Below are positions 1 through 7,910 of a DNA stretch of 64,000 bases, piece by piece. Location: IMG/VR virus record IMGVR_UViG_3300021093_003813, positions 1 through 64,000 of that record; one strand, given 5' to 3'. The stretch comes from a virus. The notes under the pieces were generated by a model that saw nothing but the letters and a program-made list of their open reading frames with translations, did no database searches and was not told the origin of the DNA. The position numbers and the translations under genes were made by a program. Every line of letters begins with the position of its first letter. The stretch's first letter is position 1.

Positions 1-1467
1 GGTGTGCTTGAAGCAATATGCCAATATCAACACATTCTGAATGGCTTTCATGAACTCCTGGGTCTTCATGCTGCTGTGAAACAACTGCTTCAAACGGAAG
101 TAATAACCGTTAATCTGTATAGCCCCCATGGTTTCATCATTTCTATTTACCTCGAAATTCACATCTTCCCGAGCACCAGAACCTGTGTCATAGAAACCAT
201 ACACATCAAAGGGAATGTTCACCTTGCGGCAGAACATCACCAGACTCACCAGCTGCTCAATGGTGTCACCAATGTTTTCCTGCATGCTGCTGGACATATC
301 AATCAACATCAGCATGCCATGATTCTTGCCATCAGGCACCGTGGTGGTCTGAAGGAACAGATCCTCAGACAACTTGTGGCTCCAGATGCGATTCATGTCC
401 AGCTCACCCGTCTTGCTCACCTTGGCGCGGGCAAACTGCTTGGCATTGCGACGAAGCTCAAACTCACGAACCATGTGTGAGATGTACTTGCGATTGGCCT
501 GCATGAACTTGTTGTACAGCTCCAAACGCTCGGACTCCATGACCGGATTGAACTTCAATTGTTCATGAGTCTTTTTCCAATCCACCACAAACTTCCTCAC
601 ATCCAATTTCGGAAAATGTACATACGTGGCAGGATAAGCAGATTCATCAATCAGCTTTTCCTGATTCTGTTCCAACGCGTCGGCAGTGATGGAAGAGGTC
701 TCATCCTTGCTCATCCAATCCTGAATCTTCTGCTTGGCCTTGTCAGACGCCTTCTCCAAAGCATCTGCCATATGGTTCTTACCTGCCTTACGGAGACGGT
801 CAATGGTGTCCTGGACACTGATGGTCTCACCATTACCCGACTCACCTGGTTCAACATTGTCCAGCGCCTCCATCAGGTTCTCAAACAAATCATCCAGTTC
901 GGACTTTTCATCCTTGGCCACATCCATGAACTCCTTGGCCAACAACATCACGTCCTCGAACGTCTCCACCGCCTCGATGCGATCCACCAGGTCCTGTTCT
1001 GACGGAGTGAATGTGATGTCAGTACGAGCACCCAACTTGAAATACACATTGACACGGTCGGCAAAAGGAAGATGCTTCATGTCCTCCATAGTGACACCAA
1101 AGAAGCCACGGTCCACCAGCTGAGTGTAGCCATTGTACATAGGGCGCTTCAACCCAGGATACTTGCGCTTCATCTTCTTTTCAATACGCGCATCTTCCAC
1201 AAGATTCAGAAATGTCTTATACTCCTTGCCATACTCCTGAACCTTGCTCACCCAACCCTCAACCGGCGTGTACAGGGCATGACCCACCTCATGACCAATC
1301 ATCAGGTCATACAAGTCGGCATCCATGTCCTTCCAGATGGGGAGAACAAGCACGCGGTTCTTCACATCAAATGAAGGACCGCGAACCTTTTGGTGTTCAA
1401 TACGAATGTCCTCGGCGGCCAGAAGCCGACCCAGAGTACTCTTGGTGGAGTCCAAAACGTTCGCCAT
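1..1467 (-). CDS. Metallopeptidase-like / VWA-domain protein (C-terminus cut by window edge)
   Basis: The reading frame opens at ATG 1467 and runs off position 1 without a stop, giving 489 visible codons. Near the N-terminus (residues 59-63) is HEVGH, a zinc-metallopeptidase HExxH motif inside a helix-like context. Around residues 386-395 is a hydrophobic strand followed by DMSSS, the DxSxS metal-ion-dependent adhesion (MIDAS) signature of von Willebrand A domains. The middle (about 180-260) is acidic and helical. The combination recalls CobT-like VWA proteins, and T4-like marine phages often carry such a gene annotated as a peptidase. The substrate is unknown. It has its own promoter-like sequence and a dyad upstream, separating it from the clpP-side operon. 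Function beyond the two motifs is inference. Confidence 0.75.
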   Translation of the reverse strand, partial: MANVLDSTKSTLGRLLAAEDIRIEHQKVRGPSFDVKNRVLVLPIWKDMDADLYDLMIGHEVGHALYTPVEGWVSKVQEYGKEYKTFLNLVEDARIEKKMKRKYPGLKRPMYNGYTQLVDRGFFGVTMEDMKHLPFADRVNVYFKLGARTDITFTPSEQDLVDRIEAVETFEDVMLLAKEFMDVAKDEKSELDDLFENLMEALDNVEPGESGNGETISVQDTIDRLRKAGKNHMADALEKASDKAKQKIQDWMSKDETSSITADALEQNQEKLIDESAYPATYVHFPKLDVRKFVVDWKKTHEQLKFNPVMESERLELYNKFMQANRKYISHMVREFELRRNAKQFARAKVSKTGELDMNRIWSHKLSEDLFLQTTTVPDGKNHGMLMLIDMSSSMQENIGDTIEQLVSLVMFCRKVNIPFDVYGFYDTGSGAREDVNFEVNRNDETMGAIQINGYYFRLKQLFHSSMKTQEFMKAIQNVLILAYCFKHT

Positions 1468-1490
1468 ACAACCCCCGTGTCAGAAGAAAA

Positions 1491-1525
1491 CCCTAGCAGC
1501 TATACATTAAGTATAATTGCTAGGG
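1491..1525 (-). other. 35-bp dyad: operator or intrinsic terminator
   Basis: The outer arms CCCTAGCA (1491-1498) and TGCTAGGG (1518-1525) pair perfectly. After a two-base mismatch the inner arms TATAC and GTATA (1501-1505, 1511-1515) also pair, around a five-base loop. On the minus strand the hairpin is followed by TTTTCTTCTG, so it could terminate the transcript coming from the clpP-like gene. It also encloses the -10 box and probable start point of a sigma70-type promoter for the VWA gene, so it could equally be a repressor operator. Confidence 0.6.
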
Positions 1526-1538
1526 CATTCTTTGTCAA
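1510..1538 (-). promoter_or_regulatory. Sigma70-type promoter for the VWA gene
   Basis: On the minus strand, TTGACA (1538-1533), a 17-base spacer and TATACT (1515-1510) give a consensus -35 box and a 5/6 -10 box. The start point would lie near 1503, about 36 bases before the ATG at 1467. The -35 context CTTGACAAA is shared with the uvsY promoter and with a site near 38,386. Confidence 0.6.
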
Positions 1539-1561
1539 GTCCCGGCGTAAGTTGTTGAAAA

Positions 1562-2158
1562 TCAACGACTTACAGGCTTCTTCTTTCTCGGAGTTTTGGG
1601 CTTTTGGGACTTGGGTTTAAATTTGGTTTCCAATCGTCTGCTAACTTCTTCACCTGACATCCAGATGTCTTTGTTCTGTAAGATAGAATTGATTTCTGTT
1701 TCTGTTAAAAATCCTGTGTACACATCCTTCCACAACTTTCTACTCCATTCACGTTCATGCACAATGTTGTCGTACATCTCGCCGCCCTTACCGAAACTAC
1801 CTGAGCTGTAGTTATGGAACATGAACATGGAATGTTTGCTGATTTCAAAATGCTTGGCTGACAAGAATATCACTGTGGCTGCACTCATGCAAGCACCTTC
1901 CACAGATGCCACCACATTGGCCTTGGTCTCAGCTATGGCTCTCATGAACTGAATGGCTGTGAACAAATCACCGCCGTAACTGTTGATGTGTAACACCACC
2001 ACATCAGCTTCACTTGAATTTCTTATGGTTTCAAACCAATGCACATATTCAGAAGGTGACTTTATCTCACCTGAAAGATAGAACTTATGAACTTTAGAAA
2101 TGGGCCGGTCAATGAATGCTGCCGAGCCCCCAGGAATTTCATTTGTTGCTTTCTCCAT
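1562..2158 (-). CDS. ClpP-like serine protease
   Basis: A 198-residue protein with the ClpP/crotonase-type core. It shows HINSYGGD at 58-64, matching the oxyanion-region INSPGG of ClpP, a nucleophile-elbow-like EGACMSAAT with candidate catalytic Ser92, and FMFHNYSSG with candidate catalytic His115. The C-terminus (about 180-198) is lysine- and arginine-rich. ClpP subunits form tetradecameric chambers fed by an AAA+ unfoldase; no unfoldase gene is visible here, so it may use a host ClpX or ClpA or act alone, for instance on structural precursors. The gene starts inside the end of the preceding gene (20-base overlap), so the two are probably translated together. Confidence 0.8.
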   Translation of the reverse strand: MEKATNEIPGGSAAFIDRPISKVHKFYLSGEIKSPSEYVHWFETIRNSSEADVVVLHINSYGGDLFTAIQFMRAIAETKANVVASVEGACMSAATVIFLSAKHFEISKHSMFMFHNYSSGSFGKGGEMYDNIVHEREWSRKLWKDVYTGFLTETEINSILQNKDIWMSGEEVSRRLETKFKPKSQKPKTPRKKKPVSR

Positions 2159-2519
2159 AATATCTCGTCACCTTTAGAATTTTATCAATTTGTTTCTGAA
2201 TGATGTCTTTACGATTCGGCCAATGAATGTATTCCTTGTCAGGATTCTTTTGGAGATTGTAAAGAAGAGGAAGGATCATCTGTTCTACTTGTTGCAACTT
2301 TCCACGAACTTCTGAGGTCACCAGTTGTTTGTGCTGTTCAATCAAACTGGTTGTATCACCTGTCGTGAGTTCTTCCAACTTATTTTCTAATGCTGAAATC
2401 TTGTCCAACAATTCACTTTTAAATTCTGCATCTTCTGGTGTTGCTGTGGGAACAACTTGCTGTGGTACACCTAAATCATCATCAGCAAATGTGAACCCGA
2501 AATCGAAATCATTTTCCAT
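2139..2519 (-). CDS. Conserved hypothetical protein, coiled coil
   Basis: A 126-residue acidic protein. An Asp/Phe-rich N-terminus (ENDFDFGFTFADDD) is followed by a heptad-rich helix at about 35-55 (ELLDKISALENKLEEL). The C-terminal block around YIHWPNRKDIIQKQIDKI resembles conserved hypothetical proteins of T4-like marine phages as I recall them. No catalytic motif is seen. It overlaps the deformylase gene by 11 bases upstream and the clpP-like gene by 20 bases downstream, so it belongs to the same operon. Function unknown. Confidence 0.65.
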   Translation of the reverse strand: MENDFDFGFTFADDDLGVPQQVVPTATPEDAEFKSELLDKISALENKLEELTTGDTTSLIEQHKQLVTSEVRGKLQQVEQMILPLLYNLQKNPDKEYIHWPNRKDIIQKQIDKILKVTRYYGESNK

Positions 2520-3045
2520 GTCTTAACCGTTTTTGGTGTTTGAGCTGACGCTTCTTCCATTTATCTAGTTCCCACTTCAACTTGAAATGAGAAGCGTGAA
2601 ATGTGAAATTGATACCTTCCATATGGTCATACTCATGTAGTAGCACTCTGGCGCCAATCCCTTGAAACTTGCCAGACTTCATTTCTCCCTTCTCATTCTG
2701 CCACTCCATCACAACTTCTGCAGGACGCCTCAGTGTCAAATAGAATCCTGGAAATGATAAACACCCTTCTTCAATGGCCACTTCTTTCTTACTTACTCCC
2801 ACCACATTGGGATTGAAGAAGGCAATCTTTTCTTCTTTGGTGCCAATCACGAACACACGATACGGAAGTCCCACTTGATTGGCAGACAATCCTGCGCCAT
2901 CCCACTCCACCATCTTCTGATGTAGCACATCTGCCAGTTCTGCTGCTTTGTCTGCATCTTTCTCAAAGTCAAACGCAGGAGGCTTGGTGGTCATGCGTTC
3001 ATCAGTGAAATGAATCAGGTGTAAATCATCAATATTGAAATGCAT
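2509..3045 (-). CDS. def: Peptide deformylase
   Basis: This enzyme removes the formyl group from the N-terminal Met of new proteins. All three family motifs are intact in the 178 residues: GAGLSANQVG (50-59), EGCLS (93-97, metal-ligand Cys95) and HEYDH (137-141, two His ligands and catalytic Glu138). The C-terminus is a basic helix ending at residue 178. GAGG-type spacing (GAGG, then ATGAT) precedes the ATG at 3045. Phage deformylases are known from marine T4-like phages, where they are thought to speed maturation of particular host or phage proteins during infection. It follows gp46 with only 18 bases between. Confidence 0.95.
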   Translation of the reverse strand: MHFNIDDLHLIHFTDERMTTKPPAFDFEKDADKAAELADVLHQKMVEWDGAGLSANQVGLPYRVFVIGTKEEKIAFFNPNVVGVSKKEVAIEEGCLSFPGFYLTLRRPAEVVMEWQNEKGEMKSGKFQGIGARVLLHEYDHMEGINFTFHASHFKLKWELDKWKKRQLKHQKRLRHGK

Positions 3046-3063
3046 ATCATCCTCTAGTATTTA

Positions 3064-4776
3064 TTATACCATCACAGAGAAATTCTGTCGTTTGGTAAAC
3101 TTCACGATGTGTGCAAACTTATCAAACAATTGGTCACCCTTATGTGAAATCACAAACACATTGGTGCTATCACCTAAAGTATTCAACAACGTCATCACAT
3201 AGTCTGTGGCACTGGTGTCTAAGCTACTATCAAACACCTCATCAAGAATAAGCAGATTAGTGCTAGCAGAATTTTTGAGCTTGGCGATTGTACGCCACGT
3301 AAACAGAAGCGCCAAATCAATTCTTTGTTTCTCGCCTTCACTAAAGCTTTCGTAACTAAAATCATCCCGATAACGTGATTTAATAACCTCATCAAATTTC
3401 TCATCAAGTGTGAATTGGACAAAGAAGTCCATGGATGTCAAAAACTTGTTGACGAGTTTATTTATCGCCGGGAGATACTGTCGGATAATCTTGGTCTTGA
3501 TGCCGGAGTCCTTCAATAGAATGCCAGCGATATCATAGTAATCACTGAGTTCATTCAATTCACTGCGTTCCTTCACCACACCCAATGTTTCTTTAGCCAA
3601 GTCCTTCAACTTGGTTTTCTCTACATCTATGTTACCCACCTTCTGACTGACATCTGCCTTCTCCAGTTCCAACCGTTGAATGAATCGTTCTGTGGAGGCT
3701 AGTTCAGATTTCACTGAGGCAATTTCCTCATTCAATGTGCCAATTTCTTTATTGATACTGGCAATTTCAGCCAAACGTTCCTGGAGAGATACCTTCTGGT
3801 CTTCAATCTGTTCAATGTTGCCATGCACCTTCTTCAAATCCTCAGACCGTTCATCAATAATATCCTTCTTGAAATCATGTTCAATGCCTTGTTTACACTT
3901 GGGACAAGTATCATTGTTATGATAGAAAGAAATTTCTTTTTCTATGGACGCTGCTGTGGATTCGAACTCTCGGACTTGCCGTAGAATTTCGGAAACAGCT
4001 TCGTTAACAACAGATGCATCCCCAATACTGTTAAAATGACCAGTTCTTCTATCATCAAGATGAAGTAGTATATTGCGTTTATTATGGACCTCATTGTCCG
4101 CCTCCTGAATTTTCACCTCAATGTCAGCAATTCTAGCATCACGATCCTCTTCCAAGGTCTTGATGTAATCTTGCTGAATCTCAGCTTTGTTTTTTGCCAG
4201 TGTGATTTTGTTGTCCACATCTTGCATCTTGTTCTTCAATTCTGTAATTTTTTCCTTCAACACCAGATTCATGGATGTGAAAATCTTGATATCCAAGATG
4301 TCCTCAATCACTTCTCGACGAGCAGCAGCTGGCAGTTGCATGAAAGGTGTGAAAGATGCTGACCCAAGAATCACAATCTGTGTGAAGGACTTGTAATTCA
4401 ATTTCAAAATGTTTTCTTCCAGATACTTCTGATAATCTCTGCTGGCAGCATCTTGATTGATGAGATTGCCATCCACCCAGATTTCAAAAATGGCAGGCTT
4501 GATGCCACGAATGATTTTATATGTTTTGTTGCCAATGTAAAATTCAATTTCCACCACACAATTCTTGCCATTGATGGTGTTCACCAACTGAGGCTTGTTG
4601 ATGTTTCTATACGGCTTACCAAACAAAGCAAAACAGATGGCATCTAAAAGTGTACTCTTGCCACTTCCATTCTCTCCCACAATCAATGTAGTGGGACGTT
4701 CATCCAACTGTAATTGTGTGTAGGCATTTCCTGTGGACAGGAAATTACGCCATCTTACTTTTTGAAAAAAAATCAT
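3064..4776 (-). CDS. gp46: Recombination endonuclease subunit gp46 (Rad50/SbcC type)
   Basis: The ATPase half of the T4 gp46-gp47 complex, which processes DNA ends for recombination-dependent replication and degrades host DNA. Walker A is GENGSGKS (34-41). Two coiled-coil arms (about 165-235 and 310-395) flank a zinc-hook-like CPKC at 291-294. The ABC signature region ESFSEGEKQR lies at 476-485, and Walker B LLILDE at 508-513 is followed by a D-loop-like SSLD. The length (570) is close to T4 gp46 (560). Its ATG overlaps the gp47 stop (ATGA), a usual arrangement for coupled synthesis of the two subunits. Confidence 0.95.
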   Translation of the reverse strand: MIFFQKVRWRNFLSTGNAYTQLQLDERPTTLIVGENGSGKSTLLDAICFALFGKPYRNINKPQLVNTINGKNCVVEIEFYIGNKTYKIIRGIKPAIFEIWVDGNLINQDAASRDYQKYLEENILKLNYKSFTQIVILGSASFTPFMQLPAAARREVIEDILDIKIFTSMNLVLKEKITELKNKMQDVDNKITLAKNKAEIQQDYIKTLEEDRDARIADIEVKIQEADNEVHNKRNILLHLDDRRTGHFNSIGDASVVNEAVSEILRQVREFESTAASIEKEISFYHNNDTCPKCKQGIEHDFKKDIIDERSEDLKKVHGNIEQIEDQKVSLQERLAEIASINKEIGTLNEEIASVKSELASTERFIQRLELEKADVSQKVGNIDVEKTKLKDLAKETLGVVKERSELNELSDYYDIAGILLKDSGIKTKIIRQYLPAINKLVNKFLTSMDFFVQFTLDEKFDEVIKSRYRDDFSYESFSEGEKQRIDLALLFTWRTIAKLKNSASTNLLILDEVFDSSLDTSATDYVMTLLNTLGDSTNVFVISHKGDQLFDKFAHIVKFTKRQNFSVMV

Positions 4777-5816
4777 ATCTCTAGATTTTGTGCCTCAACA
4801 TACAATGTTTTCAGCAACGTTTTCAATCGTTCTTTGTCCTTTTCTGATTCCACCGAGTCCACATATTCAGATAACAATGTCATAGTATCTTCAATATTCA
4901 CTGATTCACTTTCCAGTGCTTCAGATTCAAACTCAGAAAAATCTTCATGGATGGTCAATTCAATCACTTCATTAATATACAACGCATCCAGCAGTTTGTC
5001 AAATTTTTGATAGTCATTTTTGTGAACGACAATCACCTTTACGCAACATTTCTTGTATGTGGAAGCATCCACAGTGGGCTTTCTATCATCATAGTAAATC
5101 TTATGAAAGATGCGATTGGGATTTTGTATGAAGGTCAGTTCCAAAGTTTCTGTGTCCAGAATATGAAATCCTCGCACATCTTCAAAATCACTCCAAATCA
5201 TTTCATAGGGACTGCCTAGATAGTACACGTTGTCATCAGTGCTTCTGTGATGAAAGTGTCCGGTCAGTACCATGTCATAATGTGACACCAGCTGTCTGTC
5301 CATGCCGGCTTCATTGGTGGCGCCACGAAACATATCAAACCCAGAAATTTCAAAATGACCCAGGCATATTCCCTTGTGCCGCTTCAAAAAATTCATGGTG
5401 TCAGCTTGATTCTCTGGACAAATCCAAGGAACAAAACTGAAATCTTTTCCTCCGAACTGTAGTTCTTTACAGTGCTCAATGATTTGAACATTGGAATATT
5501 CACGAAGGAGCAAATCTGGACTGTTCACTTCACTGGTGTTCTTGTAGTAGGTGTCGTGATTGCCTGGAATCACGAACAGGTCTGCACCATGTTGTTCTAG
5601 AGGACCAAAGAAATAATTTTTGCAAGAACGAAGTGTGGCAAAATTAATATACTTGCGCCTATCAAAAACATCACCCAAGTGAAAAACTGTTTTGATATTG
5701 TGCTCAGTAATGTATGGAAAGAATACTTCATCATAGAATTTCCTGAAATAAGAGTCAAAATGTTGAGAATCATTTCTGGCACCGAAATGGGTGTCAGTGA
5801 GAATGGCAATTTTCAT
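4773..5816 (-). CDS. gp47: Recombination endonuclease subunit gp47 (Mre11/SbcD type)
   Basis: The nuclease half of the gp46-gp47 complex. The calcineurin-like phosphoesterase motifs are in order: DTH (8-10), HLGDVFD (46-52), PGNHD (84-88), a histidine in LGHFE (152-156) and TGHFHH (185-190). These supply the two-metal site. Length (347) matches T4 gp47 (339). The C-terminal acidic region (about 285-345) probably contacts gp46. It overlaps gp46 by four bases downstream and a small hypothetical gene by four bases upstream. Confidence 0.95.
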   Translation of the reverse strand: MKIAILTDTHFGARNDSQHFDSYFRKFYDEVFFPYITEHNIKTVFHLGDVFDRRKYINFATLRSCKNYFFGPLEQHGADLFVIPGNHDTYYKNTSEVNSPDLLLREYSNVQIIEHCKELQFGGKDFSFVPWICPENQADTMNFLKRHKGICLGHFEISGFDMFRGATNEAGMDRQLVSHYDMVLTGHFHHRSTDDNVYYLGSPYEMIWSDFEDVRGFHILDTETLELTFIQNPNRIFHKIYYDDRKPTVDASTYKKCCVKVIVVHKNDYQKFDKLLDALYINEVIELTIHEDFSEFESEALESESVNIEDTMTLLSEYVDSVESEKDKERLKTLLKTLYVEAQNLEI

Positions 5817-6046
5817 TGTTCATCAAATAGCTTGTGGTAGGCAATCATCATCTTGCACGCCTTGATATGTTCTTCCAGGTCCTTGGCATCTTGTTCCGGG
5901 TCTTGACTAAAGATGCCATCAGTTGTGCCAAAGGACTTGATTTGTTCCAAACTTAGAATGAACCCTTCAAGATTTTCTTCTAGTTCTTGCACCACGATTC
6001 TGTCTACAGTTTCCCAATCCAATTCTATAGTAACTTTTCTTGACAT
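5813..6046 (-). CDS. Small hypothetical protein, operon partner of gp47
   Basis: A 77-residue acidic, largely helical protein (two predicted helices, about 10-35 and 50-73) without a recognised motif. It begins at ATG 6046, three bases after queD ends, and its stop overlaps the gp47 start, so it is co-translated with the recombination genes. Small genes at this place, just before gp47, occur in T4-like marine phages as far as I recall. Function unknown. Confidence 0.6.
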   Translation of the reverse strand: MSRKVTIELDWETVDRIVVQELEENLEGFILSLEQIKSFGTTDGIFSQDPEQDAKDLEEHIKACKMMIAYHKLFDEQ

Positions 6047-6049
6047 GAT

Positions 6050-6493
6050 TTATCCCTCGTAGATGGCAGAGTTGCTGCCATGTTCAAACACTTCCACGCT
6101 CTTTAATCGAACCCGTTGTTGTGTTTCATCTGATACCTGTGAAGCAATATCCGTGTATACAATTTCAGCAAACTTCTCACATCCTACACCAGTGAAGATG
6201 CGAAGTGTCAGGACACCTGCCTCATCCATTTGTTTGAACAATGCTAGATGTGGGTCATCCGCAGCAACAGCAGTGGTATGGTCAAATGCTTCTTCGAGAT
6301 AGGCCTTGATCCACTTGGTGTTTCCGAAATCATACACCCAATTTCTGTCATCCAATTTATCAGCTTCAAAAATGAAACGAAATCCCAAGCTGTAACCATG
6401 AATCTGATTACAATGTGATGTGGCACGCCACTGACGAAAAGCACAGCTCAATCCACGGTCATTGCCGAAAGTTTTTGTTGAATAATATTTCAC
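6050..6493 (-). CDS. queD: QueD-like 6-carboxy-tetrahydropterin synthase
   Basis: The second step of 7-deazaguanine synthesis: dihydroneopterin triphosphate to 6-carboxytetrahydropterin. The 147-residue T-fold protein aligns with QueD through SHCNQIHG (26-33), which carries the candidate catalytic Cys28 and zinc-ligand His32, FDHTT (70-74, for LDH) and a C-terminal FEHGSNSAIY (136-145) with the pterin-anchoring Glu. Two usual zinc ligands look changed: the AAH-type His aligns with Phe19 in SCAFRQW, and the second His of HGH is Tyr34. The start is GTG (6493) with GAGG five bases upstream; no ATG lies nearby. It is the last gene of the queE-folE-dpdA operon. Confidence 0.85.
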   Translation of the reverse strand: MKYYSTKTFGNDRGLSCAFRQWRATSHCNQIHGYSLGFRFIFEADKLDDRNWVYDFGNTKWIKAYLEEAFDHTTAVAADDPHLALFKQMDEAGVLTLRIFTGVGCEKFAEIVYTDIASQVSDETQQRVRLKSVEVFEHGSNSAIYEG

Positions 6494-6495
6494 AA

Positions 6496-7515
6496 CTACC
6501 TCGCAAGATAAGAGTACATGATGTCAGCATTCAGATATTTCAAAGACAAGATGCCACGTTGTTGTTCCATGATGCTTTCATACCTATCATAATTGTCTAT
6601 CTTGTCCTGAATAAAATCTTTCATTTTCTGTTTATGAAGTTGAAAGTTGTCCCAACTACTGGTCCACTCAGAAGGATACTTGAAAGGCTTCAAATACATT
6701 TCTGAATAACTGCATCTGTCTGGCACAATGGGAATGGCGCCTGCCAAACATCCTTCCATCATGCTGATGCCTAGATTCTCATGCAAGGCACAACTGAACA
6801 CCGCCTTGCTAGTGCTCAACAGATGATAGTAATCTTCTTTTGACAAGTTCAACTTCTGTGATATCACCACATCCAGTTGTTCAGCAATCTCTGGTTGTTT
6901 GTCTGCATTGTATCTGTGAGGCCAAATCACTTTGTTTTCTTTGGGAAGATTGATGTATTTGGATAATTCCAACCTCATCAGATGATGAGGTTGTCCAGAA
7001 CGAATAGCCTTTTTGTGAGCAGCTGGCGTGATGTTCAGGTTGTTCAGAAACATCTGTAGATGAAACTCTGTGGCGAAATAGTTGTAATCACAGGCATGAT
7101 ACCAACTTCTTTCTGCATGATTGGCTGATTCACCTTTCATCTTCATACCCAGGATGTCTGTGGGATCATAAGCACCAGCATGCCAGATGCCATGAATTTC
7201 CACAGGAATCTCTAGCAAATCACTCATGTATCTGATGGCAGTGATGGCAAAGTTCCAGGCATCTGTGACCAGAAACTTGTCACCAGGCTGCACTTGATTC
7301 ATCAGAAACAAATCAGCAATCTGCTTCACTTGTGATGCCTTGTACTTGTTGGTGAAGGCGAAGTTCAGAAAGGCACCTGAAGTGGTGTCAGAATGCACCG
7401 GGTCACCAATGGTTCTGTTTTTCAATCCACGACGGTCCAGGTCCTTGGGAATGTTGTGATACCATTGCTTAGTGTAACGTTGGTCAATAGGTTCAATTGA
7501 AACAATGAAAATCAT
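6496..7515 (-). CDS. GT-B glycosyltransferase (family 4-like)
   Basis: A 339-residue protein with the C-terminal nucleotide-sugar signature of GT-B enzymes: SCALHENLGISMMEG then CLAGAIPIVP (about 242-267), i.e. the E-x7-E pattern and the following Gly-x-Pro loop. The N-terminal half has TDAWNF and a conserved-looking IHGIWHAGAYDP segment (about 108-119). It resembles phage glycosyltransferases of T4-like marine phages. It overlaps the preceding small gene (ATGA) and is followed by queD after two bases, so it is embedded in the 7-deazaguanine operon. The acceptor could be the modified base, or a virion or host glycan; the sequence does not decide. Confidence 0.75.
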   Translation of the reverse strand: MIFIVSIEPIDQRYTKQWYHNIPKDLDRRGLKNRTIGDPVHSDTTSGAFLNFAFTNKYKASQVKQIADLFLMNQVQPGDKFLVTDAWNFAITAIRYMSDLLEIPVEIHGIWHAGAYDPTDILGMKMKGESANHAERSWYHACDYNYFATEFHLQMFLNNLNITPAAHKKAIRSGQPHHLMRLELSKYINLPKENKVIWPHRYNADKQPEIAEQLDVVISQKLNLSKEDYYHLLSTSKAVFSCALHENLGISMMEGCLAGAIPIVPDRCSYSEMYLKPFKYPSEWTSSWDNFQLHKQKMKDFIQDKIDNYDRYESIMEQQRGILSLKYLNADIMYSYLAR

Positions 7516-7910
7516 ACAGCAGGCACCAAAGCAATAGTAGATGTGATGAACGGCTTGTAAATCAAGATGGCTCCATTCTCTCCATCTTCACTGACGCCAA
7601 CTTCCACAACACGACCAGGATAATTCATCTTGATATACTCAATCAATTCTTCTGCCAGCATTTCACAACTCTTGTAATCAATATCATAGATGCCATTGTA
7701 CAAACTTTCCAATTCACGCTTGAACAAAATGAATTCAATGTCTCTGTCATTATGATTCACAGATACACGAACACGAAAATGAAACATATGACGATGAGGA
7801 TATCCAAGAAATTGAACATGCTTCAAGTTCGGATCATCTAATGCAGCTGGATACTTGTGTATTCCTTCCTTTTGAAATGTTACTTCAATGTATCGTTCTA
7901 TAGTTTCCAT
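7512..7910 (-). CDS. Conserved hypothetical protein, possible T-fold (QueD-like) paralogue
   Basis: 132 residues. A strand-rich N-half with YPHRHMFHFRVRVSV (about 37-51) leads into a helix and KSCEMLAEELIEYI (about 80-93), then VVEVGVSEDGENGA (about 99-112). This helix-then-strand ending with an acidic residue resembles the layout of QueD, where a similar helix precedes the pterin-binding Glu. I infer a tunnelling-fold relative, without a clear zinc triad or catalytic Cys. The start codon overlaps the dpdA stop (TAATG) and its stop overlaps the glycosyltransferase start, which ties it to the modification operon. Function unproven. Confidence 0.55.
   Translation of the reverse strand: METIERYIEVTFQKEGIHKYPAALDDPNLKHVQFLGYPHRHMFHFRVRVSVNHNDRDIEFILFKRELESLYNGIYDIDYKSCEMLAEELIEYIKMNYPGRVVEVGVSEDGENGAILIYKPFITSTIALVPAV

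Noticed and set aside
4-1496. Several plus-strand frames of 60-150 codons at the window start
   Set aside because: The minus strand carries one continuous frame from 1467 with HEVGH and DMSSS motifs, which explains the region.
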